A stretch of DNA of 64,000 bases from the NCBI RefSeq assembly GCF_024679095.1, contig NW_026112147.1, forward strand, positions 113,501-177,500, read 5' to 3'. A model generated the notes under the pieces. It had not been told where the DNA came from, ran no database searches, and saw only the letters and a program-made list of their open reading frames with translations. Shown piece after piece: positions 40,342 through 50,745 of the stretch; the stretch's first letter is position 1, and the number at the start of each line of letters is the position of its first letter. The DNA comes from Eriocheir sinensis (Eukaryota; Arthropoda; Malacostraca; Decapoda; Varunidae). A program made the position numbers and the translations under genes.

Positions 40342-40390
40342 GTATTGTCAGACACTTTCGGCTTTAAACATCATTTGCTTCCAAAGGCCA
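40342..40390 (+). mobile_element. DR-1 5' end fragment
   Basis: GTATTGTCAGACACTTTCGG followed by a CCAAAGGCC match, a short 5' piece of DR-1 lying just upstream of a longer copy. Confidence 0.6.
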
Positions 40391-40396
40391 AGTGGC

Positions 40397-40942
40397 TCGT
40401 ATTTCTAGTCGCTTTCGGCTCTCACAGCAAAAATCTCCAGAGGACACAGAGGAGATTACTTGGGTTTTCATAAGTGTTTTTCAGGTTTTTTTTTTTTCGT
40501 TTTGCCTATGGCACCAGTAAGCTTTCTTGGTGGGCCATGGTGGTCGTCCCCAGTCCGTAATGACGCAGGGAAGTGTTTATAGTTGCGCCATCTTGCTTGG
40601 CTTTTGCTGCTACCCCTTGGAGCTCATCTTTGAGTCTCTTTTAGAGAGAATCTAGAGTCCGGGTTGATAGGCGGCCTTCAGGACAGCATGTGGGTAGTCT
40701 TAGGCCACTCGGCGATGACTATAATATTGCCAGCTTGGTTGTAGCAGCGGGCGTGACAAACTTTTGTCCTCCTGGACCCCGCGCCCGAACGCTGACCACT
40801 CAGCCACAGCCTCCCCATGGTGCAAAGCCTTGTCAAACTATCAGTAGGCTCATAAAACTACCCGTGGAAATACTAACACAACCTCTACAAAAACCTTATC
40901 TTATATGTGTGTTTAAAGCCCGCAACGTTTAAGAGTATGGCC
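40397..40942 (+). mobile_element. DR-1 copy split by a SINE insertion
   Basis: The left half, 40,397-40,485, has CTTTCGGCTCTCACAG, GAGGAGATTACTTGGGTT and AAGTGTTTTTCAGG. The right half, 40,816-40,942, resumes with ATGGTGCAAAGCCTTGTCAA, GCTCATAAAACTACCC and GCAACGTTTAAGAGTATGG. The two halves are contiguous in the DR-1 consensus; a SINE sits between them. Confidence 0.8.
40486..40815 (-). mobile_element. SINE-1 copy inserted in DR-1 (minus strand)
   Basis: Read on the minus strand it begins near GAGGCTGTGGCTGAGTGGTC (A-box region). It continues with GAGTGGCCTAAGACTACCCA, AGAGACTCAAAGATGAG and AAGATGGCGCAACTATAAAC, and ends in a poly-A seen as T12 at 40,486-40,497. The B-box region is mutated compared with the copy at 21,386-21,655. 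Confidence 0.85.
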
Positions 40943-40998
40943 AGTGAGGGACAGCCTTATGCTAGCGCGGACACCTTGGGAGCACTTTAGGTTTTTCA

Positions 40999-41137
40999 TT
41001 GGTCGGGTTCTCATGAGGGTTTTAGCGTTAATGGTGCAGAAGCCTTGTCAAACTAACACTAGGCTCATAAAACTACACATGGAAATGTTAACAGATCCTC
41101 AAGAAAAGTCTTACCAAATGTTTAAGAGAATAATGGG
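40999..41137 (+). mobile_element. DR-1 copy, 5' truncated
   Basis: Contains CGGGTTCTCATGAGGGTTTT, AATGGTGCAGAAGCCTTGTC, GGCTCATAAAACTAC and a 3' end CAAATGTTTAAGAGAAT. A second partial copy directly downstream of the SINE-split one. Confidence 0.75.
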
Positions 41138-41419
41138 GCAGTGAGGGAAGACCTAATGCACGTGCGGACACCTTGGGATCACTTTTGGGGCAGCCCGCGG
41201 CGCTGCACTCTTTGTTTACGGCCACCCGGGGGTTGGTGGGTCAGGGTGTCGGCGCGGAGGACACTCCAACCCATCGCCGTGCTGTAGTCAGTAGCCCGAA
41301 TGGTAACTTCAAGTAACAGACTGTGGGACTTTGATGGTCAAGGGAGTTGTTGTTGTTGTTGTTGTAAATGTAGATGTTGTATGTATCTGTCTATGTGTGT
41401 GTGGGGGAGAGGGAGAGTC
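41138..41419. other. Unique-looking GC-rich spacer
   Basis: No domain or repeat recognised. A (TTG)n tract lies near 41,345-41,364. Confidence 0.5.

Positions 41420-41483
<64 letters not shown>
41420..41483. repeat. (GT)n microsatellite
   Basis: About 32 GT units. Confidence 0.98.
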
Positions 41484-41486
<3 letters not shown>

Positions 41487-42181
41487 GTTTTATTATAATG
41501 AACTAACTTTGCCTCGCATCTTAACACGCGTTGAAAAACAGTTTATAAAAGACGCGAACTAATACTTCTTAAGAGGTAAAACTCCCTAAAGACGCGTCCA
41601 TAGGCGAGACGAGGACACGTGTGAAGGCGCTGCAAATCCCCGCTCGGGAGTATTATAAAAAGAAACAATGAAACAGCAAATATCATGTTACGACGGTTTG
41701 TTTATCTTATTTTATCTATCTGTTTATTTATATATTTTTTTTTATTGTTTTTAGTTTCTACTTTTATTTGGTTTTATTTGTGTATTTTTTTATTGTCCTA
41801 TATTCTATTTTTATTTTATTTTTTATTTTATTTATTTACTTTATTTTTATTCCATTTATTTTCTTCTTCTCTTCTTTTCTTTTCTTCTATTTTTTTATGT
41901 ATTTTTCTTTTGTACTAGTTGATTTTTGTTGTTCTTGGATCCTACGCAAGAAAGGCCGCACCATAATCCTTCCTCCTTGCCGTGCCCGGGGAAGGTAGAA
42001 GCGAAAGTACAATCGCCATAAGCCACTTAGTCTCGCTGTGTGTTGTGCCGGGCCGGCGGTGTGCTGCGTTGGGCGGACAAAGTAATAACGGCGGCGGGGA
42101 GGCAGCCTCGCAGCGGGCGGCAAATAAGTGTTGGTAAGGTAAAGTTGGGAGCATACGCTACAGCTGCGCGTGGCGGCGGTG
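41484..42181. other. Non-coding spacer with T-rich stretch
   Basis: A T-rich low-complexity block lies at 41,700-41,920, and GC-richer unique sequence at 41,940-42,180. The Phe/Leu/Tyr-rich frames are compositional. Confidence 0.65.
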
Positions 42182-42396
42182 CTCATCTCCGTCCCGTTGG
42201 CCCTTTGAGCGTGTGGGGGGAGAGAACCATTAACCCGACGCAGGGCCAGTGTGACATCCAGGTTACCACAGTTTACCTTCCCAGAGGGTCCCCAGGTAAC
42301 ATTTATCGACCAACCCGAAACATGAACAGCTGGGTGGGCTGCACGCTGACAGTCCAGGCCGGGATTCAAACCCAGGCCCGCAGATTCATAGTCATG
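42182..42396 (-). mobile_element. Second tRNA-derived SINE family (SINE-2), truncated
   Basis: On the minus strand a B-box-like GGGTTTGAATCCCGGCC is preceded by TGACTATGAATCTGCGGGCC. It is followed by a body with ACCTGGGGACCCTCTGGGAA and GGCCAACGGGACGGAGATGA plus GCACCGCCGCCACGCGCAGC. The tRNA-like 5' portion with the A box is missing or diverged. The body end is shared with 58,551-58,615. Confidence 0.7.
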
Positions 42397-42910
42397 GGTT
42401 TAAAATTCTCATCGTGGATTATGAAGAGGAGCGGAGTGAAACAGGACAGGAAATATAGAAAACAAGAAACCCTTAAATAATAGTAGTAAATTGACGTCGT
42501 TTATTAGAGTAAAGAAGGCAGGACTAAAAAAGAGGAGCATCATTCGAACTCTGAGGTTTAGTAATTTTTTCATCGTGGATTTATCAAGAGGAACGGAATG
42601 AAACGGAACAGGCAGAATACAGAACAAGAAATCCTAACTGATAGCAGTAAATTGACGTTTAAAAGCTACGAAGAAAAAGATAAAAGAAGGCCTTGCCATG
42701 ATTTAGAATTCAGAGGTTTAATATTTTTTCATCAAGAATCAAGATATCCGTACATGGAATTTCAATTAGTCTTTAATATATAGTAGTAAATTGACGTCCT
42801 CTTATACAGTAAAGAGGGCAGGACTAAAAGAACAATAGGAGCATGATTTCAAATTCTAAGGTTTAATAATTTTTGTCGTAGATTTATGAGGAGGAAAGGA
42901 ATGGCCCACG
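42397..42910. repeat. Tandem repeat, ~150-160 bp unit
   Basis: About three copies keyed by AGTAAATTGACGT at 42,486, 42,645 and 42,787, each with GGCAGGACTAAAA-like, GAGGTTTAATAATTTTT-like and GGATTTATCAAGAGGA-like segments. Not coding. Confidence 0.85.
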
Positions 42911-43144
42911 ATCAAGAAACACATACAGCCCCAAAACGCTTCTAATTCCCCGTATTAAATGGACGTTTCATCTGTGACTCGATTTCCAACTCCAAGTAAA
43001 ACTAGATAGCCGCGCCCTGTGACCAGCGAGTGTAATTCGTGGCTCTGGTTTTTACGTCCCTTTGTGTGACAGGCGGCGACACTTTCCCCCCTTGATGTGG
43101 CGGCCGTGGCTGTTTCTCTATCTGGCGGCCGGGTCTGTGGTCGG
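42911..43144. other. Unique-looking spacer
   Basis: No gene or repeat family recognised. Confidence 0.5.
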
Positions 43145-43340
43145 TGCTATCAGACGCTTCCTCCTCTCACATCAACAATTTCCAACGGTCAGAGAGAGGA
43201 TCTATCGGGTTCTAATAAGTGTTTTTAAGTTCACGGTACAGAAGATGGGTCAAACTACAGCCAGGGACACAAAACTACCCCTGGAAATGGCCTAAGCTCC
43301 TACGAAAGCCTTGTCAAATATGTGTTTTAAAATATGGTCC
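43145..43340 (+). mobile_element. DR-1 dispersed element copy (plus)
   Basis: From CTATCAGACGCTTCCTCCTC through ATCGGGTTCTAATAAGTG, TTCACGGTACAGAAGATGGG and ACAAAACTACCCCTGG to GTGTTTTAAAATATGG. Confidence 0.85.
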
Positions 43341-43396
43341 TGTGTCTCCATCTAGCGGTGATATCTGGCGGCCGAGGTGGAGTTGGCGCCGCCGTG

Positions 43397-43400
<4 letters not shown>

Positions 43401-43445
<45 letters not shown>
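43401..43445. repeat. (GT)n at the 5' breakpoint of the jockey-like LINE
   Basis: 22 GT units immediately before recognisable LINE coding sequence. Confidence 0.97.
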
Positions 43446-43447
<2 letters not shown>

Positions 43448-44888
43448 GTTCAAGGGGCAGCACCCTGCCTGGTCAAACTCTTTCGTCTCTGCCAATCAAC
43501 ATCTACCTTTCCTTCCTGCTGGAAGTATGCCTTTGTACAGCCTGTGCCTAAGAAGGGTGACCGTTCCAATCCCTCAAACTACCGCCCTATAGCTTTACTT
43601 TCCTGTCTATTTAAAGCTTTTAAATCAATCCTTAACCGGAAGATTCAAAAGCACCTTTCCACTTCTAACCTTTTATCTGATCGCCAGTATGGATTCCGCA
43701 AGGGCATTCTACTGGCGATCTTCTTCTCTCAACTGACTCTTGGTCATCCTCTCTTAGCCGTTTCGGTGAAACTTTCTCAGTTGCGCTAGACATATCGAAA
43801 GCCTTCGATAGAGTCTGGCACCAGTCTTGCTTTCTAAACTGCCCTCTTTCGGATTCTATCCCTCTCTCCGTTCCTTTATCTTCAGTTTCCTTTCCGGCCG
43901 TTCTATCTCTGCGGTGGTAGACGGTCACTGCTCTTTCCAAAAACCTATCAACAGTGGCGTTCCACAGGGCTCTGTCCTATCATCCACTCTCTTCTTGTTA
44001 TTCATCAATGATCTTCTTTCCATAACAAACTGTCCTGTCCACTCATACGCCGACGACTCCACTCTGCATTATTCAACTTCTTTCAATAGAAGACCATCGC
44101 AACAGGAAGTACACGACTCCAGAGTGGAGGCTGCAGAACGCTTAACCCCAGACCTTGCTATCATTTCCGATTGGGGCAGAAGGAACCTTGTGTCCTTCAA
44201 TGCCTCAAAAACTCAATTTCTCCAGCTATCAACTCGACACAATCTTCCAAACACCTATCCCCTATTCTTCGACAACACTCAGCTGTCACCTTCTTCAACA
44301 CTAAACATCCTCGATCTATCCTTAACTCAAAATCTCAACTGGAAACTTCATATCTCCTCTCTCGCTAAATCAGCTTCCTCGAGGTTGGGCGTTCTGTATC
44401 GTCTCCGCCAGTTCTTCTCCCCCGCGCAGTGGCTCTCCATATACAGGGGCCTTGTCCGCCCTCGTATGGAGTATGCATCTCACGTGTGGGGGGGCTCCAC
44501 TCACACAGCTCTTCTGGACAGAGTGGAGTCTAAGGCTCTTCGTCTCATCAGCTCACCTCCTTCTACTGATAGTCTTCTACCTCTTAAATTCCGCCTTGAT
44601 GTTGCCTCTATTTCTATCTTCTATCGATATTCCCACACTGACTGCTCTTCTGAACTTGCTAACTGCATGCCTCCCCCCCTCCCGCGGCCCCGCTGCACAC
44701 GACTTTCTACTCATGCTCATCCCTATACTGTCCAAACCCCTTATGCAAGAGCTAACCAGCATCTTCACTCTTTCATCCCTCACGCTGGTAAACTCTGGAA
44801 CAATCTTCCTTCATCTGTATTTTCTCCTGCCTATGAATTGACCTCTTTCAAGAGGAGGGTATCAGGACACCTCTCCTCCCGAAATTGA
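43446..44888 (+). pseudogene. Jockey-like reverse transcriptase, frameshifted
   Basis: Encoded the polymerase that makes cDNA by target-primed reverse transcription. The first segment, to about 43,700, shows FPSCWKYAFVQPVPKKGDRS, NYRPIALLSCLFKAFKSILN and SDRQYGFRKG. A frameshift follows near 43,700 inside the string that normally encodes the STGDLL region, then ALDISKAFDRVWHQS in a second frame, then another frameshift near 43,830. From there the frame is open to TGA 44,886: LPSFGFYPSLRSFIFSFLSG, GVPQGSVLSSTLFLLFINDL, the active site YADD within HSYADDSTLHYS, ISDWGRRNLVSFNASKTQ, GVLYRLRQFFSPAQWLSIY, YASHVWGGSTHTALLDRV and the C-terminal HPYTVQTPYARANQHLHSF. N-terminal ORF1 and endonuclease are missing. 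Confidence 0.88.
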
Positions 44889-45012
44889 CCTCTCTTTCGG
44901 CCACCTCTTTTTGATTCTTTTTTGGGAGCAGCGAGCAGCGGGCTTTTTTTTATTATTGATTTTTTTGTGTGTGCCTTTGAGCTGTCTCCTTTGTTGTAAA
45001 AAAAAAAAAAAG
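43446..45012 (+). mobile_element. Jockey-like LINE, 5' truncated, poly-A tailed
   Basis: Starts inside the RT domain and ends with a 3' UTR (GCAGCGGGCTTTTTTTTA, TTTGAGCTGTCTCCTTTGTT) and A14 at about 44,999-45,012. A (GT)n tract abuts the 5' breakpoint, and a (CA)n tract lies 45 bp beyond the poly-A. Other fragments of this family lie at 29,251, 57,111, 57,741-58,165 and 58,675. Confidence 0.9.
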
Positions 45013-45054
45013 TTGTATGGATTTTGTATTAAAGTGTACCAAACCAGGTTAATG

Positions 45055-45056
<2 letters not shown>

Positions 45057-45112
<56 letters not shown>
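45057..45112. repeat. (CA)n microsatellite
   Basis: 28 CA units downstream of the jockey-like LINE. Confidence 0.98.
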
Positions 45113-45113
<1 letters not shown>

Positions 45114-45314
45114 AGAAGCCAGGCACGCGTGATGTTCGGGAAATGTTCTAATCGTGTTCGCATCTTGTCGGGGGGTCGGAGTCTGTCACCCGGCTTGTTC
45201 AGAATAGCTCCCGACAAGTCAGCTTACAGGTTCACAGCGGCGGAACTTAGCCTGAACAAGTTCCCGACGTGGAGACACACACCTAACCTTACTCTCGAAA
45301 AGTTCACACGAGAG

Positions 45315-45402
45315 GAGGAGGAGGAGGAGGAGGAAGAAGAAGAAGAAGAAGAAGAAGAAGAAGAAGAAAAGAAAAGAAAAGAAAAGAAAAGAAAAGAAAA
45401 GA
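45315..45402. repeat. (GAG)n(GAA)n(GAAAA)n purine tract
   Basis: Tri- then pentanucleotide purine repeat directly next to the 3' tail of a minus-strand CR1-like fragment. Confidence 0.95.
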
Positions 45403-45795
45403 ATGAGCAAAAACATGGAAACATGGACTAGCAGGCAGCAGAAAGCCTGTTGGCTCATTATAAGGCTGCCTGCTTTCAGTGATTTAATCAATCCGTTAGT
45501 CGTAGGAGTGGCTTGCAGGGAAGGATTAAAGCACTTGTGTACCTACTCTTGGATACGTTCAGTTCACCCCCGATGCAGCAAAGTGGCGATCAATGCGTTT
45601 CTTGAAGGAGTTGATTGTCTCTGCGCTAACTACTTATACAGGAAGGCTGTTCCAGTGGCGAACAACTCTTTTCGAGAAATAACTCCTGCCGATGTCGGTA
45701 TTGCATCGCTTTGCTTGAATTGTTTTTCCATTGTTTCTTGTCCTCGGGTTTCTTTGTGGTGTGAAGAGTTTGGAGTGATCAGCATTGCTGAGCTT
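45403..45795 (-). mobile_element. CR1-like LINE 3' end fragment
   Basis: On the minus strand it reads KRCNTDIGRSYFSKRVVRHW, then NSLPV, a stop and NSFKKRIDRH. This is the standard C-terminal end of CR1-type RT proteins. A ~180 bp 3' UTR follows, with tail repeats CATGTTTCCATG. 5' truncated, at the (GGA)n tract. Confidence 0.82.
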
Positions 45796-45803
45796 GTTCA
45801 GAA

Positions 45804-45894
45804 GGAGGAGGAGGAGGAGGAGGAGGAGGAGGAGGAGGAGGAGGAAGGAAGGAAGGAAGGAAGGAAGGAAGGAAGAAGGGAGGGAAGGAAAAAG

Positions 45895-45963
<69 letters not shown>
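45804..45963. repeat. (GGA)n(GGAA)n(CA)n compound microsatellite
   Basis: GGA repeats to about 45,845, GGAA repeats to about 45,872, then (CA)n at 45,897-45,963. Confidence 0.97.
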
Positions 45964-45965
<2 letters not shown>

Positions 45966-46345
45966 GACAGTTGTATGGTTAATTATAGTTATAAGATTAT
46001 GTATTATGTATGTATTATGTATTGTGTCTATGGTTATGTGTATATTATTATTGGTGCTCCCATCTCTCGTAATAACGTACTTTGGAAGGAGATAAAACAT
46101 GTTATAACACGTTTTAATCACCTAGAATTTGTCTTTCCAGGTGAGTGATGCAAGGTGTGAGGGTGTGGAGGCAGCGGATGTGGGTAAGTGTTAATGGTGT
46201 GCTGTGTGGTTGATTGGGAGGAGGTGGAGGATCAGGAGAAGGAAGAAAAAGAAGAAGAAGAAGAAGGAGGAGGAGGAATAGGTGGAGGTGGGGGTGGAGC
46301 TGGAGGAAAAGGGAGAGGAAGAGGAAGAGGAGGATGATTACATAG
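45964..46345. other. AT-rich spacer and purine-rich tract
   Basis: Unique sequence to about 46,205, then (GGA)/(GAA)-rich purine sequence to 46,335 that abuts the tail of a CR1-like 3' UTR. Confidence 0.6.
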
Positions 46346-46637
46346 GAATACATAGGAAGAACAGACACCAGAAGACCTATCGGTCTATGTCTGTTTACTA
46401 CCGCTACTACTAGTAATCTACGTGTTGAAGGACAGGACATAAAAGATGAAGGCTCCTCCCCACCCACCTCTCCCTCCGGCAACGTGTCGGCAGGAAATAG
46501 TTAGAAGAGAACACCATGTACCTTTAAGGAAGAAAGGGACATGGAAATTTTACAGTAAAGAGAGAAATAAGAGGAAATTACTACCCTTAACTTACACTAC
46601 TGGTAACCTAAGCTGTGGGGGAAAACGACTTCATCAC
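46346..46637 (-). mobile_element. CR1-like 3' UTR-only fragment
   Basis: Shares TAATCTACGTG, GAAGGCTCCTCCCCACC-like and GGAAATTTTACA-like blocks, in the same order and orientation, with the 3' UTR of the CR1-like copy at 50,750-51,010. The tail appears as TACATAGGAATACATAGGAA. No coding part remains. Confidence 0.7.
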
Positions 46638-46949
46638 ATAAGAACATAAGAACATAGAAACACAGGGAGACTGGAAGAGGCCTAGTGGCCTACACAGGGC
46701 AGCCCCAGAATCCCCCCTAATACTCACGATGGGTGAGGTGTAGTTTCAGGGGCACAGGTGGAGGCTTGATCCTCATTTTACCGGCGGTACTATGCACGCA
46801 CCAGTACCCTGTCACCTTACTGCACCCACACCTCACTCCACCTGTTATGCGGACATTAGCTGTTGCTTTACTCTATTGTTAACTTACGCTACCCTCAATC
46901 TAGGTTGTGAGGGAGAATAATATGGATTTAGGTTGAGGTCTTTCTGCAA

Positions 46950-49625
46950 TCTGTCTGAAAACATGCGAAGAAGGGTCAGTATAATCTTATATCCCTGAAG
47001 TACTTATCCAATGAAGACTTGAAGCTATTGATACTCTGTGCGCTAACTACTGACGGTGGGAGTCTATTCCAGTGATCGACGACTCTATTATTGAAAAAAA
47101 CTTCTGCGCACCAATGTGTTACATCGGTCTCCCTTTAACTTCATACCGTTGCTGCGTGTTATTGTGTTGGTGTCTCACTGAAATAGACTATCTGGGTAAA
47201 TGTTGTCGAATCCATTAAGGATTTTGAACACTTCAATTAAGTCCCCTCTCATCCTTCGCTTTTTTAGGGAAAAAATATCTTAACGCTTTAAACGCTCGTC
47301 ATATGGCAAATTTCGGAGCGCTGGAATTTGTTTGGTTGTTCGTCGCTGTATCTTTTCTAGCAAAACTTGATCTTTGATATAGTTCGGTGACCAGAACTGA
47401 ACGGCGTATTCTAGGTGTGGTCTTACAAATGCTAAATATAATCTCTTCATAAGTTCGGGTGATTTATAATCGAAGTTTCTTGAGATTAATCCTAACATCA
47501 TATTGGCTTTTTTACTCGCTGCAGAACATTGATCACTCATTTTAAGAGTGTTACTGATAATGACACCAAGATCTTTTTCTTGTTTTACTTCGCTGAGCTC
47601 ATGTCCTTGAATCTGATATTTAAAGTTAGGATTTTTTTCACCTATGTGCATTACTTTACATTTATCTACGTTAAAACTCATTTGCCATTTTTCGCTCCAG
47701 TCGGCAAGTCTTATTAAGTCTGATTGAATATTCTCGCAACTTTGACTGTTCATTACCGTACCTCCTAATTTGGTGTCGTCGACGAATTTGGCTACTTTTG
47801 ATAGGATATCAGTTTCTAAGTTGTTCATGTAAATTATGAATAGTGTTGGCCCCAGGACCAGAACCTTGGGGCACGCCACTGGTCGGTGAGCCAGTCATGA
47901 ATCCACGCACTTAGATGGTCGTTAATACCGTGGGAACGCAGTTTAGAAATAAGCCTAACGTGAGGAACTTTATCAAACGCTTTCTGAAAATCTAAGTAAA
48001 TTACGTCATATGGGCTTCGGGCGTCCCAACATGTATAAACATCGTTGAAAAAGGTTAATAGGTTGTTAAGGCAAGACCGACTATTTCGAAATCCATGCTG
48101 ACTCTCAGTTATCAAATCATTTGTTTCAAGGAAAGTGATCATTTTGTCCCTGATTATTTTTTCGAATAGTTTAATTAGGACAGACGTAAGGCTGATGGGA
48201 CGATAATTACTGACTACATTCTCTCAACACGCGAGGAGATAAATTGTCGGGGACCGGATATTTATTTGGATCTATTTACTGCAGGTACGCACGCACTTCG
48301 CTGATATCAATGTCGGTCAATGCAAGCTTATGTTCTTCAGGGCCTTGAAAAATTTTCTTCGGGGCTGAGATCGATGTCATGTTCTCTTTTGTAAATACGC
48401 TACTAAAGGTTGAATTTAGGACCGACGCCATGCCTTTATCATCACTAATCGTATTGCCACTTAATAGTAGTGGGCCGATATTATTATTAACAGGTTTTTT
48501 TTGTTTCATATGTAACTGAAAAATAACCTGGGATTTTTCTTAGCATCGAGTGATATTTTCATCTCATAATCGCGTTTCTGTTTTCTGATTTTCCTTTCTC
48601 ACTCTCCCTTGACATTGATGTAATTAGTATGATCCTGTGAATTATGTGACAGTTTATATTGCTTATACAGTTTTCTTTTTTCGACGATGATTTTTTGTAG
48701 ATAATTATTCATCCACAACGGTTTTTGATTATCAGTCCTTCGTGGCTTGAGTGGAATGAATTTATTTACGCTCGCTGTGATTTGTACAGTAAAACGATTA
48801 TACATTTCTTGAACGCTGACGTTGTTGAGCAAATGATTCCAATTTACTGAAGCCAGTTCTCTTTTTAGGTCCATAAAATTTGCTTAACTATAATTAGGTA
48901 TTAAGAGTGAGTTTGCTCGTGCTTTTGTTTCAATATTCAGAGCACATCTTATTATGTTGTGGTCGCTGCTTGCAAATGGCTCGCCTACCTCACAGGTAGT
49001 TATGAGATGACTATCGGTCGCGAGGATTAAATCAAGAATATTATTTCCGCGTGTCGGCATGGTAACCGTTTGATTAAGAAATTAATTTTGTGCAAAGTTA
49101 ATTAATCTCTCGCCTTCTCTGTCGCCAGAAAGTGCATTCCAGTTAACGGAGGGGTTATTGAAGTCACCGCATATTATTGCATTTTTATTTCTGATAACGC
49201 TGTTTATCTCTGCGTAGAGATTTCCATCAATGTCTTCATTTGATTTAGGAGGTCGGTAAATTACGCCCAGAACATACTTTTCATTATTGATCGTTGCTTG
49301 TACATACAATGAATCATAAGACTCTGTTTCGGCAATGTTTAGCTGAATGACTTCTAAATTATTTTTCGCATATATTATTACACCTCCTTTTTTGTGTAAA
49401 TCGACACTTAGTAAACGCATTGTAACCATTTATAGCTACTTCACCTAAGTGATGTTTATCGAGCATATTCAGCCATGTTTCCGTGATCATAATGAAGTCG
49501 GGTTTTTCAGTAATTGCATGTATTATCAAGTGGCTACGCTTCTGAATGATGCTACGGCCATTTACGTAAAAGATGTTTAATTTATTCGTCGAGTGTGCGC
49601 CATCTATCAACTGTCGTGTCACTGG
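46950..49625 (-). pseudogene. CR1-like ORF2 (endonuclease and reverse transcriptase), broken
   Basis: Endonuclease blocks from 49,622 downward: LNIFYVNGRSI, MITETWLN, a frameshift, KKGGVIIYAKN, GVIYRPPKSNEDI and GDFNNPSVNW, a stop, then FASSDHNIIRC. Linker fragments at 48,874-48,276 include KPLWMNNYL. RT blocks: SQHGFRNSRSCLNNLLTFF and VIYLDFQKAFDKVPHVRLI, a frameshift in the GVPQG block, GPTLFIIYMNNLE, the active site FVDD in KFVDDTKLGG, WQMSFNVDKCKVMHIG, EKDLGVIISNTLKMSDQCSA and RPHLEYAVQFWSPNYIKDQ. The C-terminus continues past 47,280 with further breaks. Several stops and frameshifts make it inactive. Confidence 0.87.
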
Positions 49626-49829
49626 AATAGCGCGTCAGACCTGACTATCCTCAATTACCCCTACCTCACCAACCACCTGCGTGGCTGTTGACCTCACTGC
49701 TACCTCAGTACCCATCACCTGTGGGTCTGGTGACCTGACATCCTGCGCAGAACTGTACACCTGCGGCCTGACCTCACTATCAGGGTGTGGTTTCCTCCCG
49801 GCTAAGCCGGAAGCTACCTCACCTCATTG

Positions 49830-50745
49830 CTGCACCTGTCTTAGCTCTTTCGAAATTTCCTCCTCTAACACTCTGCCTAGCCTCGCCTTGCCCACACAAT
49901 TTAGATGAAGGCCATCGTTAGCAAACAGGCTTCTGTCATGAATAAAATGATCCCATACGTCCACAAACATGACTCCCTTACTACTACACTTGTTAGAATC
50001 GGTGCAGAGGAGGATGACTAAGATGATTCAGGGGTTGAGAAACTTGCCATACGAGGAAAGACTCAAACAGTTAAACTTGCATTCTCTAGAAAGGCGAAGG
50101 GTGCGTGGAGACATGGTCGAGGTTTATAAATGGATGAAGGGCTTTAATAAGGGAGACATTCATAAGGTTTTGTTGGTTAGAGAACCGGGTAGGACACGAA
50201 GTAATGGGTTTAAACTGGATAAATTCAGATTCAACAGGGACATAGGCAAAAATTGGTTTACTAACGGGGTGGTGGATGAGTGGAATAGGCTTAGCAGTCT
50301 TGTGGTGAGTGCCAATACAATTGTCACATTAAAAAATAGACTAGATAAATTCATGGACAGCGATATTAGGTGGGGTTAGATACACGGGAGCTTAGGGTCA
50401 AAGGAGCTGCCTTGTACAGGCCTACCGGCCTCTTGTAGACTCCTGCGTTCTTATGTTCTTATGTTCTTATGTACACAAATCCTTGACACGTTCGTTAATC
50501 CCCAGCATTCTACTGAGAATGAGGGAGTTAACATCATGGCGGGGGAGCAAACCACACACTACAGAACGTCTCCTGCTTTCTCTTAGTTTTCCGACAAATT
50601 TCCTATATTTGTCAACAATTTCCTCTGATCTACCTTTCGCTACATTGTTTGTTCCTACCACGTAGACAAACATTGTCTCCTCTGAGGTAGTAGCGACTAA
50701 GTCGTCAACCTTCTCAGCTACGTCCTCAATTCTGGTTCCTGGGAA
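49830..50745 (-). pseudogene. CR1-like ORF1 with esterase (SGNH-like) domain, split
   Basis: CR1/L2-type ORF1 proteins carry a C-terminal SGNH-hydrolase-like esterase. The N-side part, 50,745-50,480, reads PGTRIEDVAEKVDDLVATTS, FVYVVGTNNVAKGR, SVVCGLLPRHDV and MLGINERVKDLCT. The C-side part, 49,968-49,830, reads VDVWDHFIHDRSLFAND and DGLHLNCVGKARLGRVLEEE, including the DGLHLN block with the expected catalytic Asp and His. The upstream GDS block is missing because the copy is truncated at PGTR. A 0.5-kb plus-strand LINE fragment separates the two parts. Confidence 0.8.
49975..50472 (+). mobile_element. CR1-like LINE 3' end inserted in ORF1 of copy A (plus strand)
   Basis: A 5'-truncated copy that starts within LESVQRRMTKMIQGLRNLPY and continues with EERLKQLNLHSLERRRVRGD, WFTNGVVDEWNRLSSLVVS and FMDSDIRWG followed by TAG at 50,377. 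An ~80 bp 3' UTR (AGGCCTACCGGCCTCTTGTA) and the tail GTTCTTATGTTCTTATG follow. The 136-codon frame is intact from its breakpoint to the stop, so it is younger than the host element. Confidence 0.87.

Larger units (their letters stand above)
46638..50745 (-). mobile_element. CR1-like LINE (copy A), minus strand, interrupted
   Basis: The 3' tail ACATAAGAACATAAGAACAT at 46,638 is the complement of the TTCTTATG repeats typical of CR1 tails. Moving up the minus strand there is a 3' UTR, RT C-terminus, RT, endonuclease, a short spacer, and the C-terminal part of an esterase-type ORF1. ORF1 is split by a plus-strand CR1-like fragment at 49,975-50,472 and is cut off at about 50,745 where another CR1-like copy begins. 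The 5' end is missing. Confidence 0.85.
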
